From an uncultured Acidobacteriaceae bacterium (lineage in GTDB: Bacteria; Acidobacteriota; Terriglobia; Terriglobales; Acidobacteriaceae), in NCBI GenBank assembly GCA_937879855.1, contig CALFMO010000015.1:62001-126000 (forward strand): a stretch of 64,000 bases of DNA, written 5' to 3'. Positions 26,359 to 35,019 of the stretch are shown here, in pieces. The notes below the pieces were generated by a model. That model did not search any database. It had not been told where the DNA came from and saw only the letters and a list, made by a program, of their open reading frames with translations. The translations under genes were made by a program, and so were the position numbers. Numbering within the stretch: the stretch's first letter is position 1; every line of letters starts with the position of its first letter.

Positions 26359-26408
26359 TCGCATATATACGACGGATCTGGATAGAATAAGAATACGATA
26401 TTATGCGA
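26359..26408. promoter_or_regulatory. Inverted pair of ModE-box-like sites upstream of the barrel gene
   Basis: TCGCATATATACGA (26359-26372) is close to palindromic, and its counterpart in opposite orientation is at 26394-26408 (reverse strand TCGCATAATATCGTA). Centres are about 36 bp apart. The CGnATATAnnCG look recalls molybdate-responsive ModE boxes, and an HTH-Mop regulator is encoded next door. Binding is inference. Confidence 0.4.
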
Positions 26409-26590
26409 TGCTCCTAACAGGCAAGAGGATGCGAAGCTTTTAACCGCCGAGATCGCCGAGGGCGTTCGCCGAGATCGCGAAGAAATGCCCGAAGGTACTG
26501 ATCTCGTTTAGTCCTGCGATCGGAGTAGGCGCTTTGCCTTGCAGACAAACGTTGCCGTCGGCGCGGTAGAATCAGTGGCGAACCGGCACT

Positions 26591-27499
26591 ATGCGCATCT
26601 CGAGCCGTCGCGGGACTATTGTCTTTTTCCTCTGCCTGGGCATTGGCCTGGTGGCGCTGGCTATTGCCTTGAACGTCGGCTGGATCATCCTTAATTGGCG
26701 CGAGGGGGTGCTGCTGTTTTTCGGCATCATCTTTTTCGCACTGATCATTGCGGGCATGGTGGTGAATACCATTTTTCTGGTGCGCGAACTGCGCCGTAGT
26801 GAGCAGCATGACAGCTTTATCAATGCGGTTACCCACGAATTGAAGACGCCGGTCGCATCGATCCGGTTGCACGTGGAGACCTTGCTGCGCCGCGACCTGG
26901 CAGAGCAGCAGAGGCAGGAGTTTTACCGGCTCATGCTGAGCGATACCGATCGCTTGACCGAGACGGTGGAGCAGGTGCTACGAGCCGGACGGGCTGGCGA
27001 CAAGAAGACGGGGCGGGAAAAGACTGACATTGATTTCGGCCAACTGGTGCGCGACTGCATGGACGCCACGCGAGCGCGGCATCACCTTCAGCCAGAGGCA
27101 CTTCGCTACCAGCAGGCATCGAACAACGGGAGCGAACTGCGCGTGCGGGGCAACGCCGAAGATTTGCGAACCGCGGTTTCCAATGTGCTCGACAATGCGG
27201 TGAAGTACTCCGGAGAGCATGTGGATGTGCGCGTGCAACTGGAGACGCCGGACGAAAAACGCATCGTGCTGCGGGTGCAGGATCAGGGCGTGGGAATCCC
27301 GGCTGACGATGTGAAGCGAATTTTCCGACGGTTCTATCGCGTTACGCACCGTTCGCTGGCGCACGTCAAGGGGACCGGGCTGGGATTATTCATTGTGAAG
27401 GCGATTGCGAAAAAGCACGGAGGCAAGGTGTTTGCCGAGAGCGAGGGAGAAGGGCAGGGAACTACGATAGTCCTCGAACTGCCGAGGTGGGAGGAATGA
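26591..27499 (+). CDS. Sensor histidine kinase
   Basis: A 302-residue membrane kinase with two transmembrane helices (about 9-31 and 40-64) and almost no periplasmic loop, so it probably senses within or near the membrane. The phosphoacceptor is His82 in VTHELKTP, followed by the DHp helices. The ATPase domain has the N box (VLDNAVKYSG), G1 (DQGVGIP) and G2 (GTGLGLFIV). Its TGA overlaps the ATG of the response regulator gene (ATGA at 27496-27499), so translation is coupled. The signal is unknown. Confidence 0.93.
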   Translation: MRISSRRGTIVFFLCLGIGLVALAIALNVGWIILNWREGVLLFFGIIFFALIIAGMVVNTIFLVRELRRSEQHDSFINAVTHELKTPVASIRLHVETLLRRDLAEQQRQEFYRLMLSDTDRLTETVEQVLRAGRAGDKKTGREKTDIDFGQLVRDCMDATRARHHLQPEALRYQQASNNGSELRVRGNAEDLRTAVSNVLDNAVKYSGEHVDVRVQLETPDEKRIVLRVQDQGVGIPADDVKRIFRRFYRVTHRSLAHVKGTGLGLFIVKAIAKKHGGKVFAESEGEGQGTTIVLELPRWEE

Positions 27500-28236
27500 G
27501 CCGTGTCCTGGTGGTGGAAGATGAAGCACATCTAGCGCAGGGGTTGCGCTTTAATCTCGAGGCTGAGGGGTATGCCGCAGAAGTCGTGGGCGATGGGGAG
27601 GCGGCTACCGATCGTTTGCTGGAGAAGAAGGAGAATTTTGATGTCGTGGTGCTCGACATCATGCTGCCGGGGAAAGATGGGTTTAGCGTGGTGTCGGAAT
27701 TGCGTGCCGCGCGAAATTATGTGCCAGTGTTGATGCTGACGGCGCGAGGAAGGCCAGAAGATGTGCTGAAGGGGTTTGCCTCGGGGGCAGACGACTATCT
27801 GGCGAAGCCGTTTGATCTCTCGATCCTCCTCGCACGATTGCAGGGACTGTTAAGACGCAGCCAGTGGCTGCGCGTAGGGCAATCCATCGGCGAGAGGACC
27901 GCCGATTCCGCGGAAGGTTTCGGAACGTTTTCGTTTAATGGAAAGACAATTGACTTCGGAGCTTTGGAATTGCGGTCCGGCGATACCACGATCCATTTGA
28001 CGGTGATGGAGTCGGAACTCTTGCGACACTTAGTGCGCAACGATGGGCATATCGTCTCGCGCAAGCAGATTCTGGAAGAAGTTTGGGGACTGCACGAAGA
28101 TACCGACACACGCGCCATCGATAATTTCGTGGTGCGGTTGCGGCGCTATATTGAAGATGATCCTGGCAATCCGCGGCATTTGCTCACCGTGCGCGGAGTG
28201 GGATATCGATTCCTGGCGCGGCCTCAAAAATCCTAA
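27496..28236 (+). CDS. OmpR/PhoB-family response regulator
   Basis: A 246-residue regulator. The receiver domain has acidic residues at the N-terminus (VEDE), phosphoacceptor Asp54 in VVLDIMLPGKDG and the conserved Lys in DDYLAKPFD. The C-terminal winged helix ends with the OmpR-type DTRAIDNFVVRLRRYIEDDPGNPRHL pattern. The ATG at 27496 (ribosome site GGAGG) overlaps the kinase stop codon. It should be phosphorylated by the adjacent kinase. No target gene is evident. Confidence 0.94.
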   Translation: MSRVLVVEDEAHLAQGLRFNLEAEGYAAEVVGDGEAATDRLLEKKENFDVVVLDIMLPGKDGFSVVSELRAARNYVPVLMLTARGRPEDVLKGFASGADDYLAKPFDLSILLARLQGLLRRSQWLRVGQSIGERTADSAEGFGTFSFNGKTIDFGALELRSGDTTIHLTVMESELLRHLVRNDGHIVSRKQILEEVWGLHEDTDTRAIDNFVVRLRRYIEDDPGNPRHLLTVRGVGYRFLARPQKS

Positions 28237-28362
28237 ACATTTGATTTCAGCAGGGGCTTTACTCGACGTGCCCAGCACTAATCTACGTGCCAGCAAGTGC
28301 ATGGGTCTTTCGCTTCGCTCAAGATGACAATCACATTTGTGTCGTGGGAGTATGGGCGGACT

Positions 28363-30009
28363 CTACGCCCGGCAGAGTTCCGTTAGCAGCGTTTCCTGGC
28401 GCTGTAGCGCGATCCCATCGAGGCGGCGCAGAACCAGCAGATAAAGTGGAATTGAAAACGCTGCCAGGATGAGAAACAGCAGCGTGGCGATCCATAGATT
28501 CTGGTAAAGCCGGGCGATGGCGAAGATCGCGATACCCAAACCCACAGTGACGATCTGCACGCCAAAACTCGCCAGCACCGTGGTTTGGGAGACGTTCTGG
28601 CGACCGAAGGTAGAAAAATCGCGCTTCTTGGGCGCGTAGAGGGAGAGCAAATTTCCCGCGGTGAAGTTCAAGGGCGTAGCGAAGAGAAGTCCCGCCAGAG
28701 TTGCAACTGAAACCGCGAGATGCGGTGCGCCATAAAAATAGGAGACTGCGATCCAGGCAAGCACAGTATTCAAGACGAGGACGGCGGCATGGGTCAAGTT
28801 TTTTCCCAGCACGATTTGACGGAACGTGACGGGTGACGCATAGAAGAACTGGATGCCACTGGCATCACCGCCGAAACTATTAAAGACAAGATTGGTCAGG
28901 ATAAGAAGCGCATAGGCGGCCGCCCCAGGCAATACCATGTCAGGCGTGCGGCGGAAGGAACTGGAGTGATGTAGAGCACTCATCGGTCCCAGGCGAAAGA
29001 TCAGAATCATGAAGATCGGCATGATCAAAGTGAGGAGCATGGGTCCGCTGCGAGCCAGGTAGCGCATTTCCTTTTCGAACACGGCCGCAACGGATGGTGA
29101 AAAACCTGGCAGGTTCCATCCCACTTGCAGACCTTTTGAATGCGAGGCTGCGGGACGGGCGGCTGCTTCACTAAGATTCTCACCGCCAAACTGCGCGCGC
29201 AGGCGGAGGTGCAATAGAATTCCCACCGCCAGCGTCATTGCCCAAAGAAAGAGCAGGGAAGCGAACCCGCGCAGGACTTGTAGATGGGCAGTCTGTGCGA
29301 TGGCACTGGCAGCGACGCCGGGGGGCAACACGGTCTGCACCCGGGCTGCGATCTGCGCTGCCCGGCTTAACTCGGGGTGCGGCGCTCTGCCGAGGCGTCC
29401 CATCATCGGTCCAATTAATTGAAAGCTGAGCATTGCCAGGATGAAGAGGACACCCATGATCTCGCGCGTGCGACGCTGCGCCAGCCAGCGCTCCAGCCAG
29501 GCGAAGACTGTCTGCATCAGGACAAGATTGAAGAGCGCGAAGGTTACCAGCACCAGCAGCGCCCAAGGAAATAACAGCGGTCGCGCAGCGGTAATGCCCA
29601 GCAAAATTCCAAGCAGGCCCACCGTGCCGAGGGCGCTGGCTGGATCGAAATAGCTGTAGGCCAAACGGATCAGAAAATACGAACGGTAGGTAAGCGGGAA
29701 GCGTAGCAATTCGGCTGAATCGGGATTGTTGGTGAAGGCGGTCGCCATGACGGGGAAGAGTTGCCAGAAGAAAAAGATCGGCCACAACAGGAATGCAAGA
29801 TATTCGGCATTATTTTCCGAGACAAAATACCAGGCGAATACGGCCGCAAGGAGGAAGCCGACAATTCCAGCGACAGTGAAGGTGGCCGTGACTACAATGC
29901 GCGACGCGAGTTCCGTTTTTCCGCGCCGGCTGCGCAGGCCGTTGAGGAACATGCACCAGCGCAGTTCGGCGATGGCGGTTAGTTGGACGGAAACTTCGGG
30001 ACGCGTCAT
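28363..30009 (-). CDS. ABC transporter permease
   Basis: About 548 residues from ATG 30009, which has GAGG 9 nt upstream; an ATG at 30033 is the alternative. There are around 12 hydrophobic segments arranged in two similar halves, for example TFTVAGIVGFLLAAVFAWYF and YALLILTNLVFNSFGG. This is the architecture of ABC-2-type exporter permeases. The ATP-binding partner is very likely the product of 30530-31345, transcribed in the same direction. The substrate is unknown. Confidence 0.82.
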   Translation of the reverse strand: MTRPEVSVQLTAIAELRWCMFLNGLRSRRGKTELASRIVVTATFTVAGIVGFLLAAVFAWYFVSENNAEYLAFLLWPIFFFWQLFPVMATAFTNNPDSAELLRFPLTYRSYFLIRLAYSYFDPASALGTVGLLGILLGITAARPLLFPWALLVLVTFALFNLVLMQTVFAWLERWLAQRRTREIMGVLFILAMLSFQLIGPMMGRLGRAPHPELSRAAQIAARVQTVLPPGVAASAIAQTAHLQVLRGFASLLFLWAMTLAVGILLHLRLRAQFGGENLSEAAARPAASHSKGLQVGWNLPGFSPSVAAVFEKEMRYLARSGPMLLTLIMPIFMILIFRLGPMSALHHSSSFRRTPDMVLPGAAAYALLILTNLVFNSFGGDASGIQFFYASPVTFRQIVLGKNLTHAAVLVLNTVLAWIAVSYFYGAPHLAVSVATLAGLLFATPLNFTAGNLLSLYAPKKRDFSTFGRQNVSQTTVLASFGVQIVTVGLGIAIFAIARLYQNLWIATLLFLILAAFSIPLYLLVLRRLDGIALQRQETLLTELCRA

Positions 30010-30234
30010 TTGGTGTGGCCTCAATTCTCGCATAGGGGACTTGGGATGTGCACCGGGGTTAACATCTTGAAATTGCTCTCTTTTTCCCTGACGCGTTGCG
30101 TGCTCCCGTGCGTGTTCCGAACGCAGCGGTTTTCAACGGTGATTGCAGTCACCGGCGAAGGTGGCTTGGCTCACGGTATCGCGCCGACCTGCCGTTAGAA
30201 AGTTAAGAGTGGTTCTAGGAGGTAGGTGAAAGCA

Positions 30235-30516
30235 ATGGCGTCCGAAGGAATTCCGCTATTGGATACGGTTACGCATCCCTTTGCGAGCGCGTTAAATTTT
30301 GCCTTCGGCTGTCACCATACGAAGCTGAGCCGCGTCTTCACGATCGAGCGACACAGCTACAAAGTCTGTTGCGACTGCGGCGCGCACTTCGACTATTCGC
30401 TGCGAACCATGTCGATTGTGCCTCGGCACAAGTTCTTCCCGGCCCTGAGACGAATGCGCGCGCGCCGTATCTACAAACGAAGAAGAATTCTGCGCCGTCA
30501 GACACTCTCATCATAA
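30235..30516 (+). CDS. Small basic protein with a Cys-Cys-x2-Cys zinc-ribbon-like motif
   Basis: A 93-residue protein from ATG 30235 (or GTG 30226), behind a very good ribosome site AGGAGG at 30217-30222. The centre reads HHTKLSRVFTIERHSYKVCCDCGAHFDYSL, with CCDCG near residue 47. This hints at half of a zinc site, perhaps completed by Cys27 and nearby histidines. The C-terminus is strongly basic (RRMRARRIYKRRRILRR), so it may bind nucleic acid. It lies on the opposite strand between the ABC permease and ATPase genes. Confidence 0.65.
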   Translation: MASEGIPLLDTVTHPFASALNFAFGCHHTKLSRVFTIERHSYKVCCDCGAHFDYSLRTMSIVPRHKFFPALRRMRARRIYKRRRILRRQTLSS

Positions 30517-30529
30517 GAATCCCAACCCG

Positions 30530-31345
30530 CTATCCCAGCCACGAAAGCTCCTGCTCGGTGCGGTGCGTTCCGCCAACGATACGCAGAAAGAGCTGTTCCA
30601 GCGTGAGCTTCTCTCCAGAGGGGCCTGCGCCATTGCCCGAGGCGGCGGGGGCCTGAGCCTCGACCCCAGCGCGCAACTCTTCGAGCGAACCCTGAGCCAC
30701 AAGCCGTCCCTGATGAATGATGCCGACGTGACTGCACAAGCGCTCCACGATTTCGAGCACGTGCGAAGTTAGGAAGATCGTGGCGCCACGCGCAATCATG
30801 CCTTGCAGCATGGATTTCAGCGTGCCGGCAGCGATCGCGTCCACCCCTTCGAAGGGTTCGTCGAGGAAGAGGACCTTGGGGCCATGAATCACCGCGGCGG
30901 CGAGAGCCAGCTTTTTCTGCATGCCGTGGGAATAGTCCGTGACGAGTTTTTTCTGCTGGTCGGAAAGTTGCATGAAATCGAGCAGTTCGGCGGCGCGTTT
31001 GGCTGCAGTTACGCGATCTAGGCCGTACATGCGTCCAGCGAAGCTGAGGAATTCCGCGCCAGTCAGGCGGCCGAATAGCGCCATGCCTTCAGGCACCACG
31101 CCGATCTGGCGTTTCACTTCCACAGGACGAGCGTTGAGATCGATGCCTAGGATTTCGATTCGCCCGGAACTCGGCGCGAGCAATCCGGTGAGCATCTTGA
31201 TGGTAGTCGACTTGCCGGCGCCGTTGGGGCCGAGAAAGCCGAAGAATTGTCCGGGAGCGACGCGCAGGTTGACGTCGTCTACGGCCACGAGTTCTCCGAA
31301 ACGGCGGGTCAGCCCCTGGGTGCAGATGGTGGGTGCGAGGTCCAT
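30530..31345 (-). CDS. ABC transporter ATP-binding protein
   Basis: A 271-residue ABC ATPase from ATG 31345. Walker A is GPNGAGKST, the Q-loop follows at QIGVVPEGMALFG, the signature reads YSHGMQKKLALAAAVI, and Walker B is VLFLDEPFEG with the switch His in LTSHVLEIVERL. It belongs to the DrrA/CcmA-type exporters. It should energise the permease encoded at 28363-30009; the two genes are on one strand but separated by about 520 bp that carries an opposite-strand gene. Confidence 0.92.
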   Translation of the reverse strand: MDLAPTICTQGLTRRFGELVAVDDVNLRVAPGQFFGFLGPNGAGKSTTIKMLTGLLAPSSGRIEILGIDLNARPVEVKRQIGVVPEGMALFGRLTGAEFLSFAGRMYGLDRVTAAKRAAELLDFMQLSDQQKKLVTDYSHGMQKKLALAAAVIHGPKVLFLDEPFEGVDAIAAGTLKSMLQGMIARGATIFLTSHVLEIVERLCSHVGIIHQGRLVAQGSLEELRAGVEAQAPAASGNGAGPSGEKLTLEQLFLRIVGGTHRTEQELSWLG

Positions 31346-31424
31346 CAATTTTCTGAGCCTAGCACAGCCGCCGAAACTCTGAGCGAGGGCGCCAGTCATT
31401 GAGCGGGGCAGGCAGAAGTTTCAA

Positions 31425-32030
31425 TCATGACTGTTTCGGTTGCTCCTTTTTCTCCGGCTGCTTTTTCTGCATGTCTTCGGTCCAGGGTGGGACGATGCCT
31501 ACGAAACGGGCATAGGCAATGGACTGTCCGAGGTGCTCGGCGGCGTGGCGAACGATGAAGAGCAGAATACCGCGCTCGGTATTTTTTCCGCCAAACCAGT
31601 CCATGCTCTTGTCGAGGTCGGCGTCGGGCATGGCCGTGATCGCTTTTTTGGCGTGGGCGAAGGAATCCTTCAGGGTGGCGATGACTTTGGTTTTATCGGT
31701 CGTCGACTTTTCCAGCGCTCTCACATCGATTCCTGCGGGAGCGGGCGAGCCCACGAGTTTGTACAGGTTGTAGTTCGCGGCACAAACGTGAAGGAAGACT
31801 TCGGCGAAGGAGCGCACGTCAGGCGCGGGACGCCAAGTGTACTTTTCCGCGGGTATCGCCTCGGCGAGGCGCGTGAACTTGTCTTCCTGAATCATGACCT
31901 CGGCGAGCACCTCAGAGCGGTAGCCGGTTACGCCGGGAGTGCCTTCTTTGTAGGGATTGACCTGCGCGCCAATCCTCGCCATGCCAGCCGCGAAAAGAAA
32001 AAAACAGAATGCCGCGAGAATGCGTTTCAT
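31425..32030 (-). CDS. Exported DinB-superfamily protein
   Basis: A 201-residue protein with a signal peptide (MKRILAAFCFFLFAAGMARIGA). The mature part is a four-helix DinB-like fold: EDKFTRLAEAIPAEKYTWRPAPDVRSF, then SFAEVFLHVCAANY and HAAEHLGQSIAYARFVG. The histidines in these helices match the metal-binding triad of DinB/YfiT proteins. The tail is Lys/Gln/Pro-rich. An exported location is unusual for the superfamily but seen in Acidobacteriota. The activity is unknown. Confidence 0.85.
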   Translation of the reverse strand: MKRILAAFCFFLFAAGMARIGAQVNPYKEGTPGVTGYRSEVLAEVMIQEDKFTRLAEAIPAEKYTWRPAPDVRSFAEVFLHVCAANYNLYKLVGSPAPAGIDVRALEKSTTDKTKVIATLKDSFAHAKKAITAMPDADLDKSMDWFGGKNTERGILLFIVRHAAEHLGQSIAYARFVGIVPPWTEDMQKKQPEKKEQPKQS

Positions 32031-32111
32031 CGAAGACTCTCCTTTATGAGTCCCGCCATTTTAGCGGGACCGAGAGCGCTGTCCAGCGCGAAATCGAGTA
32101 GTTGCGCCGGC

Positions 32112-33473
32112 TTAGCGAAATCGCGTGGTCCGCCAAAGTGCGATCCCGCAGGTTGCGAGTAGAGCGAGCATAGCGATCGACAACGCAGCGGCCCAGCTCC
32201 ACGCGATGTCGATGTGAGGAAATCTCGCGATGGTGGCAAGCACGGCGAATATTCCTGTAGCAACGACAATGAACAGCCAATCCAGGACCGTTCTGCGGTT
32301 GGGGCGGGCGTTGGGCGGTTCGCCTTTGTTCTGTCCATCCAGCACTTCTCCGCTCCTCATTTCTCTGCCTTCCATCCCGGCGCGGACGTACTCGCCTTCG
32401 ACGCCGTAGCGTTGGCTTTCGCGATGGGCAGCGTCTTGCCAGCGAGAGTGCTCGCGCTCGGTCGCCGAGGACAGGGCAATGGCAACTGCGCCCAGCGCCA
32501 TGAGCAACGATCCTCCCGCCACTTGCATGTAGACGGCTTGGCCTGTCCCGCGCAATTCATGAAAGACCAGGATGCCCCACAGCAATCCCCAGAGTTGGTT
32601 GGTGTTGGAGAGGGGAATGCCGCGGCTGATGCCGACGTACTTGGTGGCGTATTGCTGAAATAAATCTCCGATGACCCAGACGAATCCGCCAAGCATCAGC
32701 CAGAACAGAACCGTTCGCGCGCCGATGAGTTCGTGCCAGAGCGGGGTCGCCCCGCGATAGGTCACTGCCAGCACCGTCATGGTCGCGAGCTCTCCCACGG
32801 TGAAAAATGTAATGAAGGAAAGCGGATTCATGCCGGTGAGGTAGGCTTTGCGATAGGGAATGTACATGGTTCCCCACAGAATGCCGGCGCCCAGCGCGGC
32901 GAACACGCCCAGCGCAGCCTTGCCCGGCGCGGCCTGATGGGAAGATGCGATGGCCAGCAGTGTGGCTCCGCCGAACATGCAGACGGCGCCGCCCAAAACG
33001 CCGAGCCAGCGTTTCCATCCGGCGTAGTGCAACTCATTGAACAGCAGGAATCCCCAGAAGATGCCGAGCAGGCTGTTGGTGTTCCACAGCGGAAAAGCAA
33101 TGCTCAGGCCAACGTTGCGGATCGCATAAATTGTGAGTGTGTTGGCGACGGCCCACATGCATCCAGCGAGTATGGCCCACACGATCAGGTGCGGCGCCTG
33201 GCGAACGTCGTTGCGAACGTGCGACGTGCCGCGAACGAAAGCCGGGACGCTCCACCGGGCTAGGAAAACTCCAAACACCATGATGAGGGATACAGTGATA
33301 GGAGAAATCTCTGGGTTGACGAGTTTGATGGGGGCTTCGGCGCCACCTAGCCATGCTCCCGCCGCGAAGCCGCAAAAGATGCCGAGAGCTTGCAGCGAAC
33401 GGAGGCGAGTTGCATGCATTGGGCCTGGAGCCGTGGGTACTGCGGGCTGCATGCTTGCGGAAGATAGATTCAA
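32112..33473 (-). CDS. GRP/DMT-type sugar or drug permease, translationally coupled
   Basis: A 453-residue polytopic protein with about ten transmembrane helices in two halves, as in RhaT-like glucose/ribose porters and DMT permeases (FGVFLARWSVP, NTNSLLGIFWGFLLFNELHYAGW and the related NTNQLWGLLWGILVFHELRG). A soluble charged loop of about 60 residues (EREHSRWQDAAHRESQRYG to PPNARPNRR) is followed by two more helices at the C-terminus. The first codon can be TTG 33473, which overlaps the stop of the 41-residue gene (TTGA); ATG 33452 is an alternative. The substrate is unknown, a rhamnose-like sugar being the family precedent. Confidence 0.82.
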   Translation of the reverse strand: MNLSSASMQPAVPTAPGPMHATRLRSLQALGIFCGFAAGAWLGGAEAPIKLVNPEISPITVSLIMVFGVFLARWSVPAFVRGTSHVRNDVRQAPHLIVWAILAGCMWAVANTLTIYAIRNVGLSIAFPLWNTNSLLGIFWGFLLFNELHYAGWKRWLGVLGGAVCMFGGATLLAIASSHQAAPGKAALGVFAALGAGILWGTMYIPYRKAYLTGMNPLSFITFFTVGELATMTVLAVTYRGATPLWHELIGARTVLFWLMLGGFVWVIGDLFQQYATKYVGISRGIPLSNTNQLWGLLWGILVFHELRGTGQAVYMQVAGGSLLMALGAVAIALSSATEREHSRWQDAAHRESQRYGVEGEYVRAGMEGREMRSGEVLDGQNKGEPPNARPNRRTVLDWLFIVVATGIFAVLATIARFPHIDIAWSWAAALSIAMLALLATCGIALWRTTRFR

Positions 33474-33595
33474 CGGAGCTTGTCCAGGAGCAGGAGACCG
33501 CCCGCTAGGACGCCGAGCGGAATCCAGAAGTGGAGGTCGGTTGCGATTGCGCGAAACAGGTTTAGCGGAGCAGCAGGTTCGGTTGGGAGTGACAT
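33470..33595 (-). CDS. 41-residue single-helix membrane peptide
   Basis: ATG 33595 follows GAGG on the reverse strand at a good distance and opens 41 codons, ending TGA at 33472-33470. The product has one hydrophobic helix at residues 23-38 (FWIPLGVLAGGLLLLD), preceded by a Pro/Ala-rich head. The TGA overlaps a TTG that begins the transporter frame, so the pair looks translationally coupled. It may be an accessory subunit of the permease; I know no named family. Confidence 0.6.
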   Translation of the reverse strand: MSLPTEPAAPLNLFRAIATDLHFWIPLGVLAGGLLLLDKLR

Positions 33596-33655
33596 CGCTA
33601 CCTCAGAATGATTTGCTCAGCTTCGGGTGTCATCTTAGGGATAGGCGAGGCGGGA

Positions 33656-33669
33656 GTCAACGCGGGTGG
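33656..33669 (+). repeat. Left 14-bp direct repeat of the 7-kb element
   Basis: GTCAACGCGGGTGG, identical in the same orientation to 40670-40683. It directly abuts the outer end of the left inverted repeat, as a target-site duplication or an attachment core would. Confidence 0.85.
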
Positions 33670-33842
33670 GGGAGAAGGGAAAGACATGGTCCCAGAGACA
33701 CCCCCATACATGATCATGTTTGGACTGGGACTCAGATCACATCGGCACAACTCAAATCAAATCAACTCATCACAACTCGGCTCTTTCCTGTCTGGATCGG
33801 GCGTTCCTTTGTGCTCGGGCGATAAATGGGGCGCGCGGGGGC
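33670..33842 (+). repeat. Left terminal inverted repeat (173 bp)
   Basis: Matches the complement of 40487-40669 over its whole length. Differences are a 10-bp aactcaactc expansion in the right copy, a few changes near the cccccataca/ccccctttaa junction, and scattered substitutions. It contains no transposase-like frame. The open frames through it look incidental. Confidence 0.85.
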
Positions 33843-33896
33843 CCTAGCGGGCGCACGTCGAAGTGTAGTGGACGGACTACTAATGGAGTAAAGAAA

Positions 33897-34979
33897 ATGT
33901 CACCGCCAACAGGCTGGGTAAGCGAAGCTCTAAATCGTACCGCATCGTTTGAAATTCCGGCTGGGTTGCCTGCGACTACCGGGTTCGATGCCGACGACCG
34001 ATGCGACAGAAATTCGCCGAGCATTGTAGGCACGAGCGCCGCTCTACGCTGCGCACTCGACATGGTTCGGGTCGTGGCCGCAACCGACTCGACCGTCTTG
34101 ATCCAGGGAGAAACAGGCACCGGCAAAGAGCTGATCGCCCACGCGATTCACAATCTTAGTTCCCGGTCCGGACGGGCGTTTGTGAGAGTGAATTGCGCTG
34201 CGATACCTTTGGATCTCCTCGAAAGCGAACTCTTCGGCCATGAGAAAGGCGCGTTCACCGGAGCGATCGCGCAAAAGATTGGCCGTTTCGAACTGGCCGA
34301 TAAAGGCACGCTTTTTCTGGATGAAGTAGGGGATATTCCGCCGGCGTTGCAGCCCAAGTTGCTGCGCGTACTGCAGGAACAGGAGTTCGAGCGCTTGGGC
34401 AGCACTCGCACTCATCAGGTACATGTTCGGTTGGTGGCTGCCGCGAATCGTGATCTCGCCGAAATGGTGAATCGAGGCCAATTTCGTAGCGACCTCTACT
34501 ACCGATTGAATGTCTTCGCCGTGCTGCTGCCACCGCTGCGTGCGCGATCCGAAGATGTGCCCGCCTTGGTCATGCATTTCATCGGAGTTTTTGGTCGGCG
34601 GATGGGGCGGAAAATCGAGCACATTCCCGCAGAAACCATGACTGCGCTCACGTCCTATCATTGGCCGGGAAATATCCGCGAGCTACAAAACCTGATTGAA
34701 CGCGCCGTGATTCTTTCGAGTGGCGGTGTGCTTCCCAATCCTTTGCCTACGACAGTGACCAATCGCGCTTCCATTTCGACACCTGCAACTACTCTGAGGG
34801 ACTCTGACCGCTCATTGATTCTGCGAACGCTAGAGGAAGTTCGTTGGGTGATCGGCGGCCCGAAAGGCGCGGCGGCCAAACTTGGATTGAAGCGCACTAC
34901 GCTGATCCACAAGATGCAGAAGCTGGGGATTTACCGGCCTGCCCAGCGTAAGCTGATTCTGACGGTCGACCGTTCCTAA
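33897..34979 (+). CDS. Sigma-54-dependent transcriptional activator without receiver domain
   Basis: A 360-residue bacterial enhancer-binding protein from ATG 33897 (ribosome site GGAG at 33885-33888). A short N-terminal part (about 1-40) has no recognisable sensor. The AAA+ domain has Walker A GETGTGKE (71-78), the sigma-54 contact loop GAFTGA (118-123) and Walker B LFLDEVGD (139-146). The C-terminus is a Fis-type HTH (AAAKLGLKRTTLIHKMQKLGI). It should hydrolyse ATP to open promoters held by sigma-54 polymerase. It starts 55 bp inside the left repeat and is the only regulator in the element. Confidence 0.93.
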   Translation: MSPPTGWVSEALNRTASFEIPAGLPATTGFDADDRCDRNSPSIVGTSAALRCALDMVRVVAATDSTVLIQGETGTGKELIAHAIHNLSSRSGRAFVRVNCAAIPLDLLESELFGHEKGAFTGAIAQKIGRFELADKGTLFLDEVGDIPPALQPKLLRVLQEQEFERLGSTRTHQVHVRLVAAANRDLAEMVNRGQFRSDLYYRLNVFAVLLPPLRARSEDVPALVMHFIGVFGRRMGRKIEHIPAETMTALTSYHWPGNIRELQNLIERAVILSSGGVLPNPLPTTVTNRASISTPATTLRDSDRSLILRTLEEVRWVIGGPKGAAAKLGLKRTTLIHKMQKLGIYRPAQRKLILTVDRS

Positions 34980-35019
34980 CCCTTCCGATCCCAGTGCCGT
35001 GCAGCGCTCGACGATATTG

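Noticed and set aside
33608..33847. Open frames through the left inverted repeat
   Set aside because: They shift with the pentamer expansion in the other copy and have no protein-like character.
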